A DNA stretch of 64,000 bases from Nyssa sinensis (lineage: Eukaryota; Streptophyta; Magnoliopsida; Cornales; Nyssaceae): NCBI GenBank assembly GCA_008638375.1, contig CM018033.1, forward strand, positions 11,200,880 through 11,264,879. The letters run 5' to 3'. The notes under the pieces were generated by a model. The model ran no database searches, had not been told where the DNA came from, and saw only the letters and a program-made list of their open reading frames with translations. Of this stretch, positions 34,440-45,879 are shown piece by piece. A program made the position numbers and the translations under genes. Within the stretch, counting starts at the first letter, position 1. Each line of letters begins with the position of its first letter.

Positions 34440-36380
34440 ATTAAGGGTCTTTGGCAAGGGGGCCTCTCATTCAACCTCGGTAGGCTCTGCTGGGACGGCT
34501 TTAGAGGTAATCGGCTCTGGATCGTTTAGGGAAACGTCATCCACTCTAGAGATGTTGAGATCAGGATAGAGCTTCTAGATTTTCTTCCAAAACGTCTCAT
34601 ATCCGTGATCCGTGGAACTCGCCAGCCAAGCTTCTACACCTCATCTCTGAGCTCTCTCTCAGTCTCTTCCTTTGCCGCTTGAACATTAAAGGCCAGGTTC
34701 AAAGCCGCTGTAGCTTCAACCTCCTCTTTCTCTTTCTTCAGAGCCTCTAGCTTAGAAGCCAAGCGTTCTTTTGTGACTCTAAGGATGGCCACGTTGTTCA
34801 GAGAGTCCTTGTACTTCTCCTCGAATGAGAGAGATACAGAACGAGCAGTCCCAAGCTGAAGTTAAGCCTCGTCTAGGTCGGCCTGAGATTTGTCTTCATG
34901 CTCTGACTCCTCAGGAAAGTCCATGATTGCAGCCATAGCATGAGTAGCCTGAAAGAGATAAAAAGTTAAGTTAGTCAGAACAGAAGTTGAATACAAAAAG
35001 TAAGTAAATACCAAAAAAAAAACAAAAAACACTAAGTAAAGAAACTTTACCCTCATGTGAGAAATCAGAAGGTCCCTGGCTATCCTCTGGGGCTTCAGGC
35101 CTTTGAAGCGGCCTGTTGTAGAGATCTAGGCCTCCTTGTAGGCCCTCTTGATGGTTGGCTCCCCGTTCTCAACCGATATGATGCTAAAGGGCACCGAGCT
35201 CAATTTTCCTTTACCAGCAGGAGGCCGGGTGCACGAGGGGGCTGGAGGTGACGGTAACTTGTCACAAACGATTGGCAAGGCCAGCTCTTCGGAAGCTTGT
35301 ACACTCCTGGAAAGTTGGAGGCTCCTACTTTAGTCTTCCTCTTCTTTTGAGGAGGAGTTGGAATGGCAAGGCTAGATACCCTCCCAGTCTTCTTGGGTCC
35401 AAGCGTCCAGCTCAGTTAGGACTGTCTTCTTTAGCGCGGATCGACTTATCCTTGGCTAGTCCAGTGTCTATAAAGTTCTGGAGTGTCAGCACACAATCGT
35501 GAGGACGATCTTGTGGGTGTAAGAGCCGTCGGTACCTCTCTTAAAGCTCTAGAGTAAAGATTGACCTCCTCCAAGCCTTTTTATCTGCAACAAAAGAAGC
35601 CAAGGGAAGTAGTTAGTCAAATTAGAGAAGAAGTTATAGCACTTTTGCTAGAAACCAAAGTTCTGTAGACTCACCCTTAAAACCAGTGTGCCGAGGGAAA
35701 AAACTCATCCGGTTCTCAAAATTTTCATGTTCTCAGCCTCTATTGACAAAAAAGTACCTACTTCTTCCATGTCTTGTTGGAAATGGGTATCAAGTTCAAT
35801 GGCTTGAACCTATTGTTAAAGGACATGTAATACATCCTCTCCGACTTAAGGAACTTCATGTCCATATTGCTCCAGATAAGGTCCAGATTTACCTCAATCG
35901 TATTCTGATGACCTAGGACTAAAAATGCCATAAGCTGCCTCCAGCTGTTGATATTCAGCTTGGCAGGATAGATCTTAAACTAACTAAAAAATTCATTTGC
36001 AAGGGCATGAAAAGGGAAATGCACACCGACCACAAACCATTCGAGGTAAGCACAGATTTCCCTTCTTTTTATGTCCGATGGACGATCTATTGCCCTCGGG
36101 ACCTATATCATACATTTTGAGGGAAATCGAAATTCGTCTTGAAGGCATCTAACATGCCCTCAATCATGGCACCTCGCCCTCCTCTCTCCTATTAGATCGA
36201 TCTGATGTGCCTACCTCCTTATTCCTAGATTCAAGGTGCGCCTTCAAGAAGCAATACCCTCGAGCCACTACTAGAGGCACTATCCATTTCCTCAACAAGA
36301 AATGCCCCCTGACTACCTACTTCTACGATTTGCCTATTTTCCTCCCCATTATTGAAATGCGCATCATAAGATGACATTTT
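34440..36380 (-). pseudogene. Antisense ORF of the Retand-type element, decayed
   Basis: Read on the minus strand from about 36380, the start is MSSYDAHFNNGEE. Segments in changing frames follow: FVVGVHFPFHALANEFF and INSWRQLMAFLVLGHQ (about 36050-35900), which resemble the 'putative gypsy-type transposon' domain (Pfam PF04195-like) known from Tat-lineage antisense ORFs. A charged coiled-coil stretch (KERLASKLEALKKEKEEVEA, about 34765-34705) lies downstream. Stops and frameshifts are frequent. The function of these antisense proteins in live elements is not established. Family assignment is by eye, so moderately sure. Confidence 0.7.
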
Positions 36381-36844
36381 TATGAAATGAACAAAATAGA
36401 AAAAGAGAACCCAAGAAAAAAGAGTGCAGAAAAAAAAAAAAAAAAAAAAGAGGAATGTAGGAATAACAATAAGAAATAAGGCGAGGGTTACCACTCACTA
36501 ACTGTAGATCGGAGTTCGAATGCCGAAAAAATCCTCTGGTACACCAAAAATCGCTTAGAAATCTTCTCTGCTTTAAACAATGAAGAATTCGTACAGGAAT
36601 CCAATTGAAAGATTGTGTCTATTTATAAGGCATCTAAGGGAAACATTTATGGCCCCGAAATCCCAACCGACAGTTGGCTAATGATGGCTTCGATTATCGA
36701 ATCGGTGGCTTAAGTAATGATGAGGTTGTAACTGCTCCATCAACAACTGTTTTCTTAGGAATGCGGAACGGCGCATTAATAAGATTACGCATGACCCTTC
36801 AAAAACCCTAACCTCAGTTTTACTTGGGTCCCTACAAAACTGAA

Positions 36845-36860
36845 GCTCGGGGGGAATAGC
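36845..36860 (+). other. Polypurine tract of the Retand-type element
   Basis: GCTCGGGGGGAATAGC directly precedes the 3' LTR start. This is the expected plus-strand priming site. Confidence 0.75.
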
Positions 36861-37384
36861 TGATGTACCATAAAGTGACGGTCTAACCAAAACTTGACAC
36901 GTGTATATTTAGAGCTCTTCCATGTGCAGGTCAAGAAATAACATAAAGTTATTTAGACCAGACAACCACGAGGGATCCAAACGTCCTTTATTCAGAATAA
37001 CGTAGTCCCCTGCCTCCAAAGCTAGAGCTGTAGGGCGTCCGCATTAAGGGGGCCCGAACAGATCATCGCCTTCTATACCCTACTGACTTCAAAATAAGGA
37101 AACATAGTTTAACATGACAACTGTTATTCTCGGATATCTTCAAATCCCTACTTTAACGACTCCTGAATCCTAATCAACTTAGGAAATCCACAGCCTATAA
37201 ATAAAACCCTAAGGTGCGCTTTTTAATTACAGTCAATCAATTCCTTTCTATTACAATCTTTTATTTTATCAACTTTATCCTCGGAGCGACTACCATCAGA
37301 GCCTACCCGGTGGTCCTCTAATTCTTGAGTTTTTGGGTAGGTGACGAAGATCAAAAGCCCCACTGATCAGAAAGTGTAACATTA
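36861..37384 (+). repeat. 3' LTR of the Retand-type element
   Basis: About 524 bp from TGATGTACCATAAAGTGACG to AAGTGTAACATTA, collinear with 10128-10633. It carries TATAAATA and the shared segment 'cctacccggyggyc'. An extra ~15 bp ('gcgactaccatcagagc') is present relative to the 5' LTR. Confidence 0.88.
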
Positions 37385-37389
37385 ATATT

Positions 37390-39867
37390 ATTAAATTCGA
37401 ATCTACATTTCTCACCTAACAACGTGAATAATGATGCCAATACAAGCTAGGTCAATGTATTATGGAGGGAAATTGATACTTGTGCAATAAATTTTTGTGC
37501 TAGTGTAACAAAATTGAGGTAGAACAAAATATGAGTAGGTGAGATCAAAGTGAAATCTCTAGCATTGCCCTGTAAGTAAAGTAGTACAGTTTTGTTTTTA
37601 TTGTATGAGTATATTACTTAAGTGCTGCAAAACTGCACAGAGGTAGCTATTTCAAACAAGAAAAAGACCCACCTACTTCATTTCCCTTCATAAACAAAAT
37701 TCTATTATCGAGTATTGTATTTCAATAAGCTCAGAGAAAAATAGTTTGGTAGGTACACAGACTACATCCTTTTGTATTTCTGATTATATCCTTTTATATA
37801 AGAAAACTCTCACCTACCCAAATAATAAATAAAATCCATTCCGCAGCACTTTCACATTTTTTTCTAGAAATGAAGAAAACTTGTAGGCCAAAGATTTCAA
37901 GTTTGCATATTTTCGTGTCTTCACAAATATTACTCTTTTAGAAATATTTTCGTGTCAACACGAATTGTTTTTTAAAAAAAAAAAACAATATTACTGGCAC
38001 ACGCAGCTAATACGGACTCCCCAAGTAAGAAAATAATGTTCAGGGACGTTCTTTTACAGACTCCCAACACTTCTTAGAGCACCCCAGCAAGCTACTCAAA
38101 TTCAAATTTGAGTCAAAAAGCTAAAAATACCTATCCGGCAGTTGCGTTAAGCCCATATCAAATCTGTGCAAACTCAAATTCAAACTCAAACTCAAATCAA
38201 ACCTAAACTTGCATGTTACTGTTCATCGACTCAAATTTGCAGCTATCACAAGGATTTCCCTAGAAAACCCTTCAAAAGATGGAAAGGGGAAAGAAAAGAA
38301 AAGGATACCTTTGGGGGGGGGGGGGGGGGAAGAGAAACCGTGACCTCCAACGGTGTGCAACAGTCTTCGAAGTAGACAGCGGAGGAGTGAGTTTTCCAGC
38401 AATAGAGAAGAAATCGTCGATGTTGTCATCCCGGGGCATCAATCGGCGATGGAACGGAGTTCTGAGTGGGAGATGGAGTAAAAATCATTAATGTCGTTAT
38501 TGATCCTCCATAGATGAAGAGGCGCCGACCAGATGGTGGAGGATTCCAGCGTCAATCTCTCGAGGGAGGGCCTTTGTGAGTCTCCGGCGTCGATTGCTTG
38601 ATGGTCCCAATCTCAGTGGTGTCTCAATCGGTTTCCAAAAGGTTTGAGACAGCACCGACTTTGTTTTCTGGAAATCATAAAAGAAATTTTCACCATTAAA
38701 ATATTATACTATATAGAGAGCAAAGCAAATTTGAATTGGTAATTCATTTTATCACCGTTGGATGAAGGAGTGAAAAAAAAAAAAATGCAGTGATAAAGTG
38801 TAGGTAGAGCCGTTGGATAAGGTGGATCTGACGCAAGAGGGAGTAGGTTGAAAAATATGGGGAAAAAAAAGTAACTAGAGGAAAATTTTAAAATGAAAAA
38901 AACAAAAAAATTCGAGAGAAGGTCAGGAGGAATTGAAAATTGACAGTAAAAAAGGTTTGCAAAACCAAATTAGAGGAAAAAAGGTTTTCTCAAGGAAAAA
39001 GTGACTATTAAGATAAGATGATAATTTTTAAAAATTATTTGAGTAAAAATTTTAATGATTACTGGTGATCATATAATTCAAATAACTGGTAAGGGAACAA
39101 AATAAATAGGCTTGTCTAGTTAATTAAATAATTTTAATGGTTAAAAATAATAAAATAGTATAACTTGACTTTGCTGCACAAATACCTTGTTGGTCTTTGT
39201 TTCTATACTAGTCGGTCTAAAATGTCGATACCGAATTATCGAAAAAAAAAAAAAAAAGTGTCATAACCAAAACCCCCCCCTCCCAAAAAAAGGCATATGT
39301 TTTAGCTTTTTTATAAAAAAAATCTCTAAACAAACACACCTTTAGCTTTTTAAATATTTAAAATACAAAATAATCTTAAATATTACATATTTTTTAGTAC
39401 TTATAATACAAAATAAGTTATTATGCATTAGCTTTAATACTAAAAATTGTATACTTGTATAAATGTTTTTTGAATTATACAAATTACATAATAATTTCAT
39501 ACTTAGTAATCTTATTAGTTAATAATTTTTGGACTTTTATGATTATTAATTATTATATATTCAATTGTATTAGAATTTTAATTTTCTCATTACATTGTCT
39601 TTATATATATATATATATATATAATCTTAAATTTATAGATGAACTCTCATTACTAATGTACTAAAAACCTTTTATACTTGAAAAACAAATTGGACTATAG
39701 TCTTGCTTATCATAAGCTATCGTGAATGAGGCTTGTATAATCATAAATTATAAATTATAACTTATACAATTGAATTTTTAATAATTACTATTGAATAATT
39801 TAATGATCTCTAATAGTGATTGTAAATAAATATAATAAATTAAATAAAAATATTATTTAGATCTAAT
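37390..39867. other. Unassigned AT-rich intergenic DNA
   Basis: There is no supported gene. It contains a 17-G homopolymer (38313-38329), an A/C microsatellite-like run 'caaactcaaattcaaactc' (about 38167-38200) and a (TA)n tract (39603-39622). The short frames near 38170-38490 overlap the G run and lack recognisable domains. Confidence 0.5.
38313..38329 (+). repeat. G17 homopolymer
   Basis: An uninterrupted run of 17 G bases on the plus strand. Such runs can form quadruplex structures and are prone to length error in sequencing. Confidence 0.95.
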
Positions 39868-40815
39868 TGTTAGGATTTGTGTCCTAAAAGCCTGGTGTGT
39901 AATGACATTTTTAATAATATGAGTTATTATATATATTTGAGATTTATTTTATCATTTAGCACATTGTTACATTCATGAGATGAACGGTAATCCTTAAGCT
40001 ATATTGTATGTAATTATGATGTATAAAATGTGACTCGTCCACAAAAAATCATATCACAAGTTCTTTATGGCTTGAAAATGTTATTCATAGTGTTGATAAA
40101 TTTGAAAATTTTCTATGATAGGATTGTAACACTCGCTTCTACATGATAGGATGATTCATCTTGATCATCAAAATAAAAATTTGAAGTTAGGATGTTAGTG
40201 TATATGATGCATTGAACAAGATTGAATTTAGAACCACTCGTGAAATTACAGACATTTAGATTTAAATTCTCATAGCTACTAATTAAATTGTAAAGTCTCT
40301 TAATCATGAAAGAATAGTGAACTTCAATCCAAAGTATTGGTTAGTTTGATTTACCAAACGAGTGAGATCATTGTTGGTCAATACCTCGGTATTTCGGATG
40401 ACTAGTATAATGGAATTTGTGAATACATATTCTTAAGTCTAGGCTTAGCATATATTTGTAAATTGTTTACTAAAAGGTTTAATTATGTGATCAAATTATT
40501 AAATTAAGTACTCAATGTATTTAAGATGTAAATACAAATGTTGATAGTAAATTATCTAATTTTATTTATGGAAATCAATTTATAGAGAGGCTTGTTTGCA
40601 ATAATTTAATAGGTTAAGAGATGGACTTGCACTTTAATGTACGTAAGTCTTATGACTTCTATGTAATTTACATAAGTCCTTGAGTGTAATTATAATTTTG
40701 TAGTAATGTAAATTAAATTAATAGATTTCAGAATGAGTTATGAGATAGCAGAAACCTCTTAAACCTATTGCATTTATGACTTGTGGGTCCCTTATGATCT
40801 ATTCTCTACCCTCTA
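39868..40815 (+). mobile_element. LTR-like fragment starting TGTTAGGATTTGTGTCC
   Basis: The start TGTTAGGATTTGTGTCCTAAAAG followed by an AT-rich body resembles a common class of plant LTRs. The 3' end is unclear: 'ctctaccctctataactcc' near 40810 may be a promoter region of a truncated LTR. No coding sequence or target duplication is visible. Confidence 0.4.
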
Positions 40816-40831
40816 TAACTCCCTCAGGTGT

Positions 40832-41280
40832 GACAACCTAAACCTTTATTTTGAATAAAAAAAATTACTAAAGTAAATTTTAGCTATAAAATAAGTATAA
40901 GTTTTATGGTGACAAGTAAATATTTTAGCAAGATAATTGGACATCGAATATAACATTTTATGTCCAAGGTAGTATTATGACCATTTTGATTCAAATTAAA
41001 TATAGTAATTTGGGACTTCTGTATTAATCAAAATAAAGAAAAAATGACAAGTTATCAATTTTAAGACTAAATGTAACATAGATGAAATACATCCATTGGT
41101 TTAACTATGTATGTAATAAAGAGATTAGTGTTAATAAATCATTGTTAGATGACATGATATAAAAAAAAAAAAAAAGAGAAAATCTGCATGTAATGTGAGG
41201 TGTCAACACTCAAAATAAGTGAGGGCTAGCTAAAAAAGTCTTATGAACTTCAAACGCAATGAGTGACAAGTGTGGGATTG
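40832..41280 (+). mobile_element. LTR-like 5' fragment starting TGTGACAACC
   Basis: TGTGACAACCTAAACC matches the style of a Gypsy LTR start. It is AT-rich, has a poly-A stretch near 41161-41175 and loses LTR character before the mitochondrial-like segment. There is no 3' end or duplication. Confidence 0.3.
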
Positions 41281-41532
41281 TCTATTTTGTAGCATTATTT
41301 AAACTTGCATGTGTGTGTGCTCTGCTCATAGTTGTCGAGAGAAGGAGAGGGAGAGGGAGAGAGAGTGCGCTATGCAAAAAAGATATGAAGTTATAAGATG
41401 GAGGCCCTTGATCATCCGAACACCATTTGTTTGTTAAGGAAAGAAAAAGAGGGTGTGAAGTGTAGACTTTTGACAGATCAACTACTTCATATTCGATTGC
41501 CTTAACAAAAGCCCTTTTACTAAATCCAATCA

Positions 41533-41870
41533 GCCTTCGATCCTTTTTCTTTTTCTCTTCATAGTAAACTGATGGGGGGATGCGGAGCAATAGGTCGAAT
41601 TACTATATAAAGAAGAGTTGTAAACTATAGGACTTCTTGTTCGAGTAGGAATATTTCGGTTTTTCTCGTTCCTTCTCTTCGATAAGAATAGGGATTTGAA
41701 ATGATACAAATTCCTCTTCATTCTGTTGTGCTCAGCGAAGGAACTGCCTAAGCATACTTTTTCGGATCCAAACTTCTTTGTTCTTTCTAAGTCTTCTTCT
41801 TGCATAGAAGAACGCAACTGTTGCAAAAACCGGGATTTTAGTAGTAGGCGGCATCCCCTCTTAGTTTTTC
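41533..41870 (-). pseudogene. rps4: Nuclear copy of mitochondrial rps4 (3' part)
   Basis: On the minus strand, about 110 residues from KTKRGCRLLLKSRFLQ through MQEEDLERTKKFGSEK and SLFLSKRRNEKNRN to FTMKRKRKRIE match my recollection of plant mitochondrial ribosomal protein S4. The gene's N-terminal half and the final part after the KRIE motif are absent, and the sequence breaks off at both sides. This is therefore a NUMT fragment, not a working gene. S4 binds 16S-type rRNA of the mitochondrial small subunit. The frame is uninterrupted, which suggests a fairly recent transfer or low divergence. The ATG used by the open frame (41931) lies in flanking DNA. Confidence 0.82.
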
Positions 41871-42184
41871 CTAGAGGAAGAGAGAGCTCTCGAAGAGAAA
41901 AAGTGTGGGAGAAAATTTGTACATAAATCAAACAGATATGGAACTGAAAGCCTTTCGTTTAATTCATCATTTGAGAGGATTTCATGATTCTAAATGGACA
42001 AAATGGGAGAAAATAGGTGAAAATAATAAGAACAACCATTATTGGAGCTTACTACAACTAGGGTTTAATTGAATCAAACCAAACTATATTTTGAGATAGA
42101 GGACCACAAGTAGACCAAAAATGACAAACTTTACAACAAAATCCAAGTAAAGTGGCTCAAAAATTATCACAAACGACCTAGTTG

Positions 42185-43430
42185 TGTAATGACCCGAAAA
42201 AATTACCAAAGGAAAATTTGGTAAATTATCAGCATAGGCTGAGGTCAAATAGGTAATTGATTGATGATGTGTTAGAATGATTATGATATCAATTAGTAAA
42301 CAAACGATGTGATATTGTAAGGCTAAATTGAGGATTTGGTAATTTATTTAGGATCGTTGTGAGTCACGGGACTACACAGTCATCTGCGTGATGCAAAGAT
42401 GTATGAAAATTCAAATGATTGAATTTGGGGAAACTAGATAACATATTTGGAATCAGAGTGTGGAAATTTTCTAGGGTGTCAATTTTGGTACAATTCTGAG
42501 ACAATTTATTTTCAAGCCTGTGTGCATGCACATTTGGCCCACTGGCCACGTGGTGCATTGGAGAATGTGCAAAGCTACCTTAAGAAGCTTTGTTGGGTTT
42601 TCTAGAATAGGAAAAATGTCATATCCTGATTGGTTACAAAGGGATCCAATGTTGGAAACGTTTGTGTGTGTGTGTGTGTGTGTGCGCGTGTGTGTGAGGG
42701 TACACCATAAAGGAACCAAAAAGTGAAAAATGGTACAAGATGAGACAAGTCCCTACACAACCCATCCTTTCTTCCCTTTTTTTTCTGAATTGACAGATGC
42801 TTCATTTTCTACTCTCTCATGCAAAGTCCCCCCCTCTCTCTCTTTTTATAATCAGTCTTGGAGGCAATGTGTTTATGTATAGATCTGTGTGTATATATGT
42901 GTGATTGTGAGTCTTCTATGGAGAGAAAAGGGGTTGTGAGGGCACATTCAGAATCTGTGAGTGTGTTGAGTAGAGAGGGTATGTGAGTGCACTATGTGAG
43001 AATGAGAGTGCGTGATTACGTGTATATGTGCATATTGATACACACCATGAATAGACCAAACCCGAGGAAGGAAAGAAGAGGAAAATAAGAAGAAGATGAA
43101 GGAAACAGAAAGGGAAAAGGACACTGGAAAATAGAGGCTTATGCTGGTGGCAACCATGGATGGCTCACCGAGCTTTCTCTCTCTAGGCCATGAACTCAAA
43201 GAGATAGGTAGGGAAATTTTTATCCCTTCTTAAGTGTTTTGTTTCACCCTTTACTACTGTATGTGTGTATAGATGCATGTGTGTGCGTATATATATGTGC
43301 ATGAATGTGTACAATGGGATAGAGAGAGAAACCCATCTGAGTTTCTCAGATCGGTAGAAAACAAGCTCAAAGCTTTTTGCCACTACCCTTATAGGCGTAA
43401 AATATAGGGGAATGGAAGAAAGGAAGAAAG
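42185..43430 (+). mobile_element. LTR 5' fragment, chromovirus-type
   Basis: It starts TGTAATGACCCGAAAAAATT, similar to the LTR starts at 16703 and 27495, and has an AG-rich mid-part like 23469-26915. A (GT)n tract lies at 42660-42698. It ends where copy B begins, so its 3' end is missing or displaced. No duplication was found. Confidence 0.45.
42660..42698 (+). repeat. (GT)n microsatellite
   Basis: Alternating TG/GT with a few C interruptions (gtgcgcgtgtgtgtg). It lies within the LTR fragment 42185-43430 and is likely polymorphic. Confidence 0.95.
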
Positions 43431-45448
43431 GAATATCATATCCCAAACCCCACCCTATGCAGATTAGGGATAATGATTGACCAATTAGGCACCTCACCAA
43501 CAATATACTAACTTTTTTTAGCATATTGATGGCCTATCCAACTAAAGGCCTCTTGACTGGTCCACAAATCCATCCATTCATAATTATACATGATAGCAGA
43601 AAGTGAAGCATAGTAGAGCATAACTAAATACTTATTCGTCAAAATTACAACCAAGTCTAAAAATTATAGCTCAAAATTTCTTTTTTCATTTTATCACAAA
43701 AGATAACTATGCTAGCCAAAAGTCGTCGTCATCTCCCAAAGGTGGTTGTAACTAGATCCATCTACCTAAGTTGTGCTATCGGGGCTTTCACTTAAAAAAA
43801 CATAGGATAAAATCATGTGAGCTTTGTGAAACTCATGTGTAACACAATTTCCCTCTTGTGGATTTTTAAAGAAAACTCCTTTTGTAAACTTTTATGGATA
43901 GCAGTTAAAAGAATCTTATATTAAAAGTTGTTGGCATTTTAAAGTCATTCACGTAAAATCTGATTGTGATACATATAATAAATCATGCAAAGTTGTTATG
44001 CCAGATAGTTTTGCAAGATAAATCATAGTAGATATAAAGTTGTAACTGAAAACTAAGTGATGAAATAATACATGCCAATCTTTCTTTATCTTTGTCCATT
44101 AGGACCTTAAATATTCACCTGGGCAATTAAATGTAATTTAGAGCTTTAGGCTTACATGGCATGAATGGCTTAAACCCTTAACCGGGCATGACTGTGTCAT
44201 GAATAATGGCTTAACCCCCCAACTTGGCATGACTATTTTTCAAGAACTATAAACATTGTATGACATATAAATTTCATATTAAAACATGTTTAATAAACTT
44301 TCATCGAGCTATCCATATCACATAAAACATTTAAAGACATGCTGATAAATACATGCAGTTAAAACATTTGGCATAGTAATTATAGAGTTGTAAAAGAACT
44401 GCATGTAATGTCATAAAACTATTGGAACTACATTTAATGAAAAAAGTCTCCATTTCAAGGTTTAGGGATACTCAACTTAGTCTCCTAGCATTTCATCCTT
44501 AGTTTTTAGTTATCTTGTAGTAGCTTTCACATTCCTAATCCTTGAATAACTCTATCTCTAATAGGTTGTCACATACACTTTCACGATTCTTAGAGTGTTC
44601 CTAGGCGACCTCTGGTATTCTCCTTCCTACCTCTAATGATAGTAGGTGTCCTGATTACAAAGGGGTTCCAATTAATCACTTCGACCTTTTTTGTTATCCT
44701 TTGTTTCTTCTTTTTAGTTCTTTTCTACCATTTCTCGTCGTTTATGACTTATATAGGCCTTATGAAAGTGATTAACATTCATTAAACATTGTTTTAAGGG
44801 TGCATTCCTTAAGGATTTATACTTTACGAGTCTTATTTGGTTAAACGGACTCCACCATTGAGTTAAGAATAGTCATAGAAGTTTAAGTATGAAGTTTCGT
44901 AATTTTTGGTATTCGTTTGACCGTTTAACTAAAGCTACAAAGTTGTACTAAATGTGCCTACTTATCTTCATTTATATATTTAGAAAATTTGTTTGCTAAA
45001 ATGGACCTCACCATTGGGTGCAGAATGTTGAAAAACTTTAGGTTAGGCTTTTCAAGATTTTAATTTGGTCATATATAGCATTAATTATGCTAAATACAGA
45101 TTATAGGAACATAAATGTCTATTTTTGCATTTGTTTGGTGTAAAAGTATCATTTTAACAACTTTAGGGGTAGTTTTGTAATTTAACAAAAATTAAGGGCT
45201 TAAGTGCAATTTCATAACTTGTTATTTTCAAATATTTATTTTTCTAATTTAGGAGAGAAATTTTATATTATTTGGGCCCTAATATAATTTAATTAAACTT
45301 CTTGGGCCCAAATGTAATTACAGAAAGTTAATTATTATTTTTCTATTTTAGAGAGGCATTATTGAATTTTTAAGATTTTGATCTGAGCCTTTGTGTAATT
45401 TCCAGAAACTGTTGGGGGTCCTTTTTATAATTTACAAAGCTTATATAA

Positions 45449-45488
<40 letters not shown>

Positions 45489-45850
45489 GTTCAATATAAG
45501 CATAACCATTGGTTGTAACTTAGTGGTTAGGTGTTTGGTTTATTGGCTCAGGTTTGGGGTTAGGTGTTTGGGCATTGCATGTGCTCTTTTATTTTTCAAA
45601 ATATTGCCAAACCAAACGGCGGATAAGAAGCTATATTTAGTATAAGGAATCCCTGTTCTCGATCAAGTTCATTAAATAGATTGGGTATCTGTATAACCAA
45701 ACAGCTGCAATCCGTTTTAACTAAAAATCAATCATGCCCTAAATGACGACGTTTCACTTAACTGTATTCACATTTGGGCCGGGTTGATCCGAACCTAGAT
45801 CTAACCCGTCTGACTCGACCTATCAGGGTCGTCTTCCCAACTGTTAGCCT
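43431..45850 (+). mobile_element. Partial copy B of the long TG...CA element family
   Basis: The start TATCATATCCCAAACCCCACC corresponds to the start of copy A at 2503, and similarity by eye extends through the 'ggacctcaccattgggtgc' repeats (44990-45020) to 'gggtcgtcttccc' (45827). The last matches copy A near 5910-5930. The equivalent of copy A 5930-7546 is absent, so B is 3'-truncated where the Copia LTR begins. A (TA)n tract is present at 45455-45483. Confidence 0.65.
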
Positions 45851-45879
45851 TAAAGATTTTCAACCGACGGTATCTCAAT

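Larger units (their letters stand above)
10128..37384 (+). mobile_element. Tat/Retand-type Ty3/Gypsy element with nested insertions
   Basis: Paired LTRs beginning TGATGTACCATAAAGTGA (10128 and 36861) bound a decayed gag, protease, RT, RNase H and integrase in the order PR-RT-RH-IN. Two minisatellites and an antisense ORF follow before a polypurine tract. That 3' organisation is typical of Tat-lineage elements such as Retand and Ogre. Possible target duplications are atagt (10123-10127) and atatt (37385-37389), which match at four of five positions and depend on placing the LTR end at CATCA/CATTA. The protease-RT linker was opened by later insertions between 13201 and 30298. Without them the element would be roughly 10 kb. 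Confidence 0.85.

Noticed and set aside
38068..39062. Possible DNA transposon bounded by 'gcaagctactcaaattc' and a weakly inverted 'ttatttgagtaaaa'
   Set aside because: Inverted similarity is short and imperfect, and no matching target duplication was found.
41282..41590. 102-codon minus-strand frame beside the rps4 fragment
   Set aside because: It overlaps the NUMT edge and (GA)n-rich DNA; I could not assign its sequence to a mitochondrial or nuclear protein.
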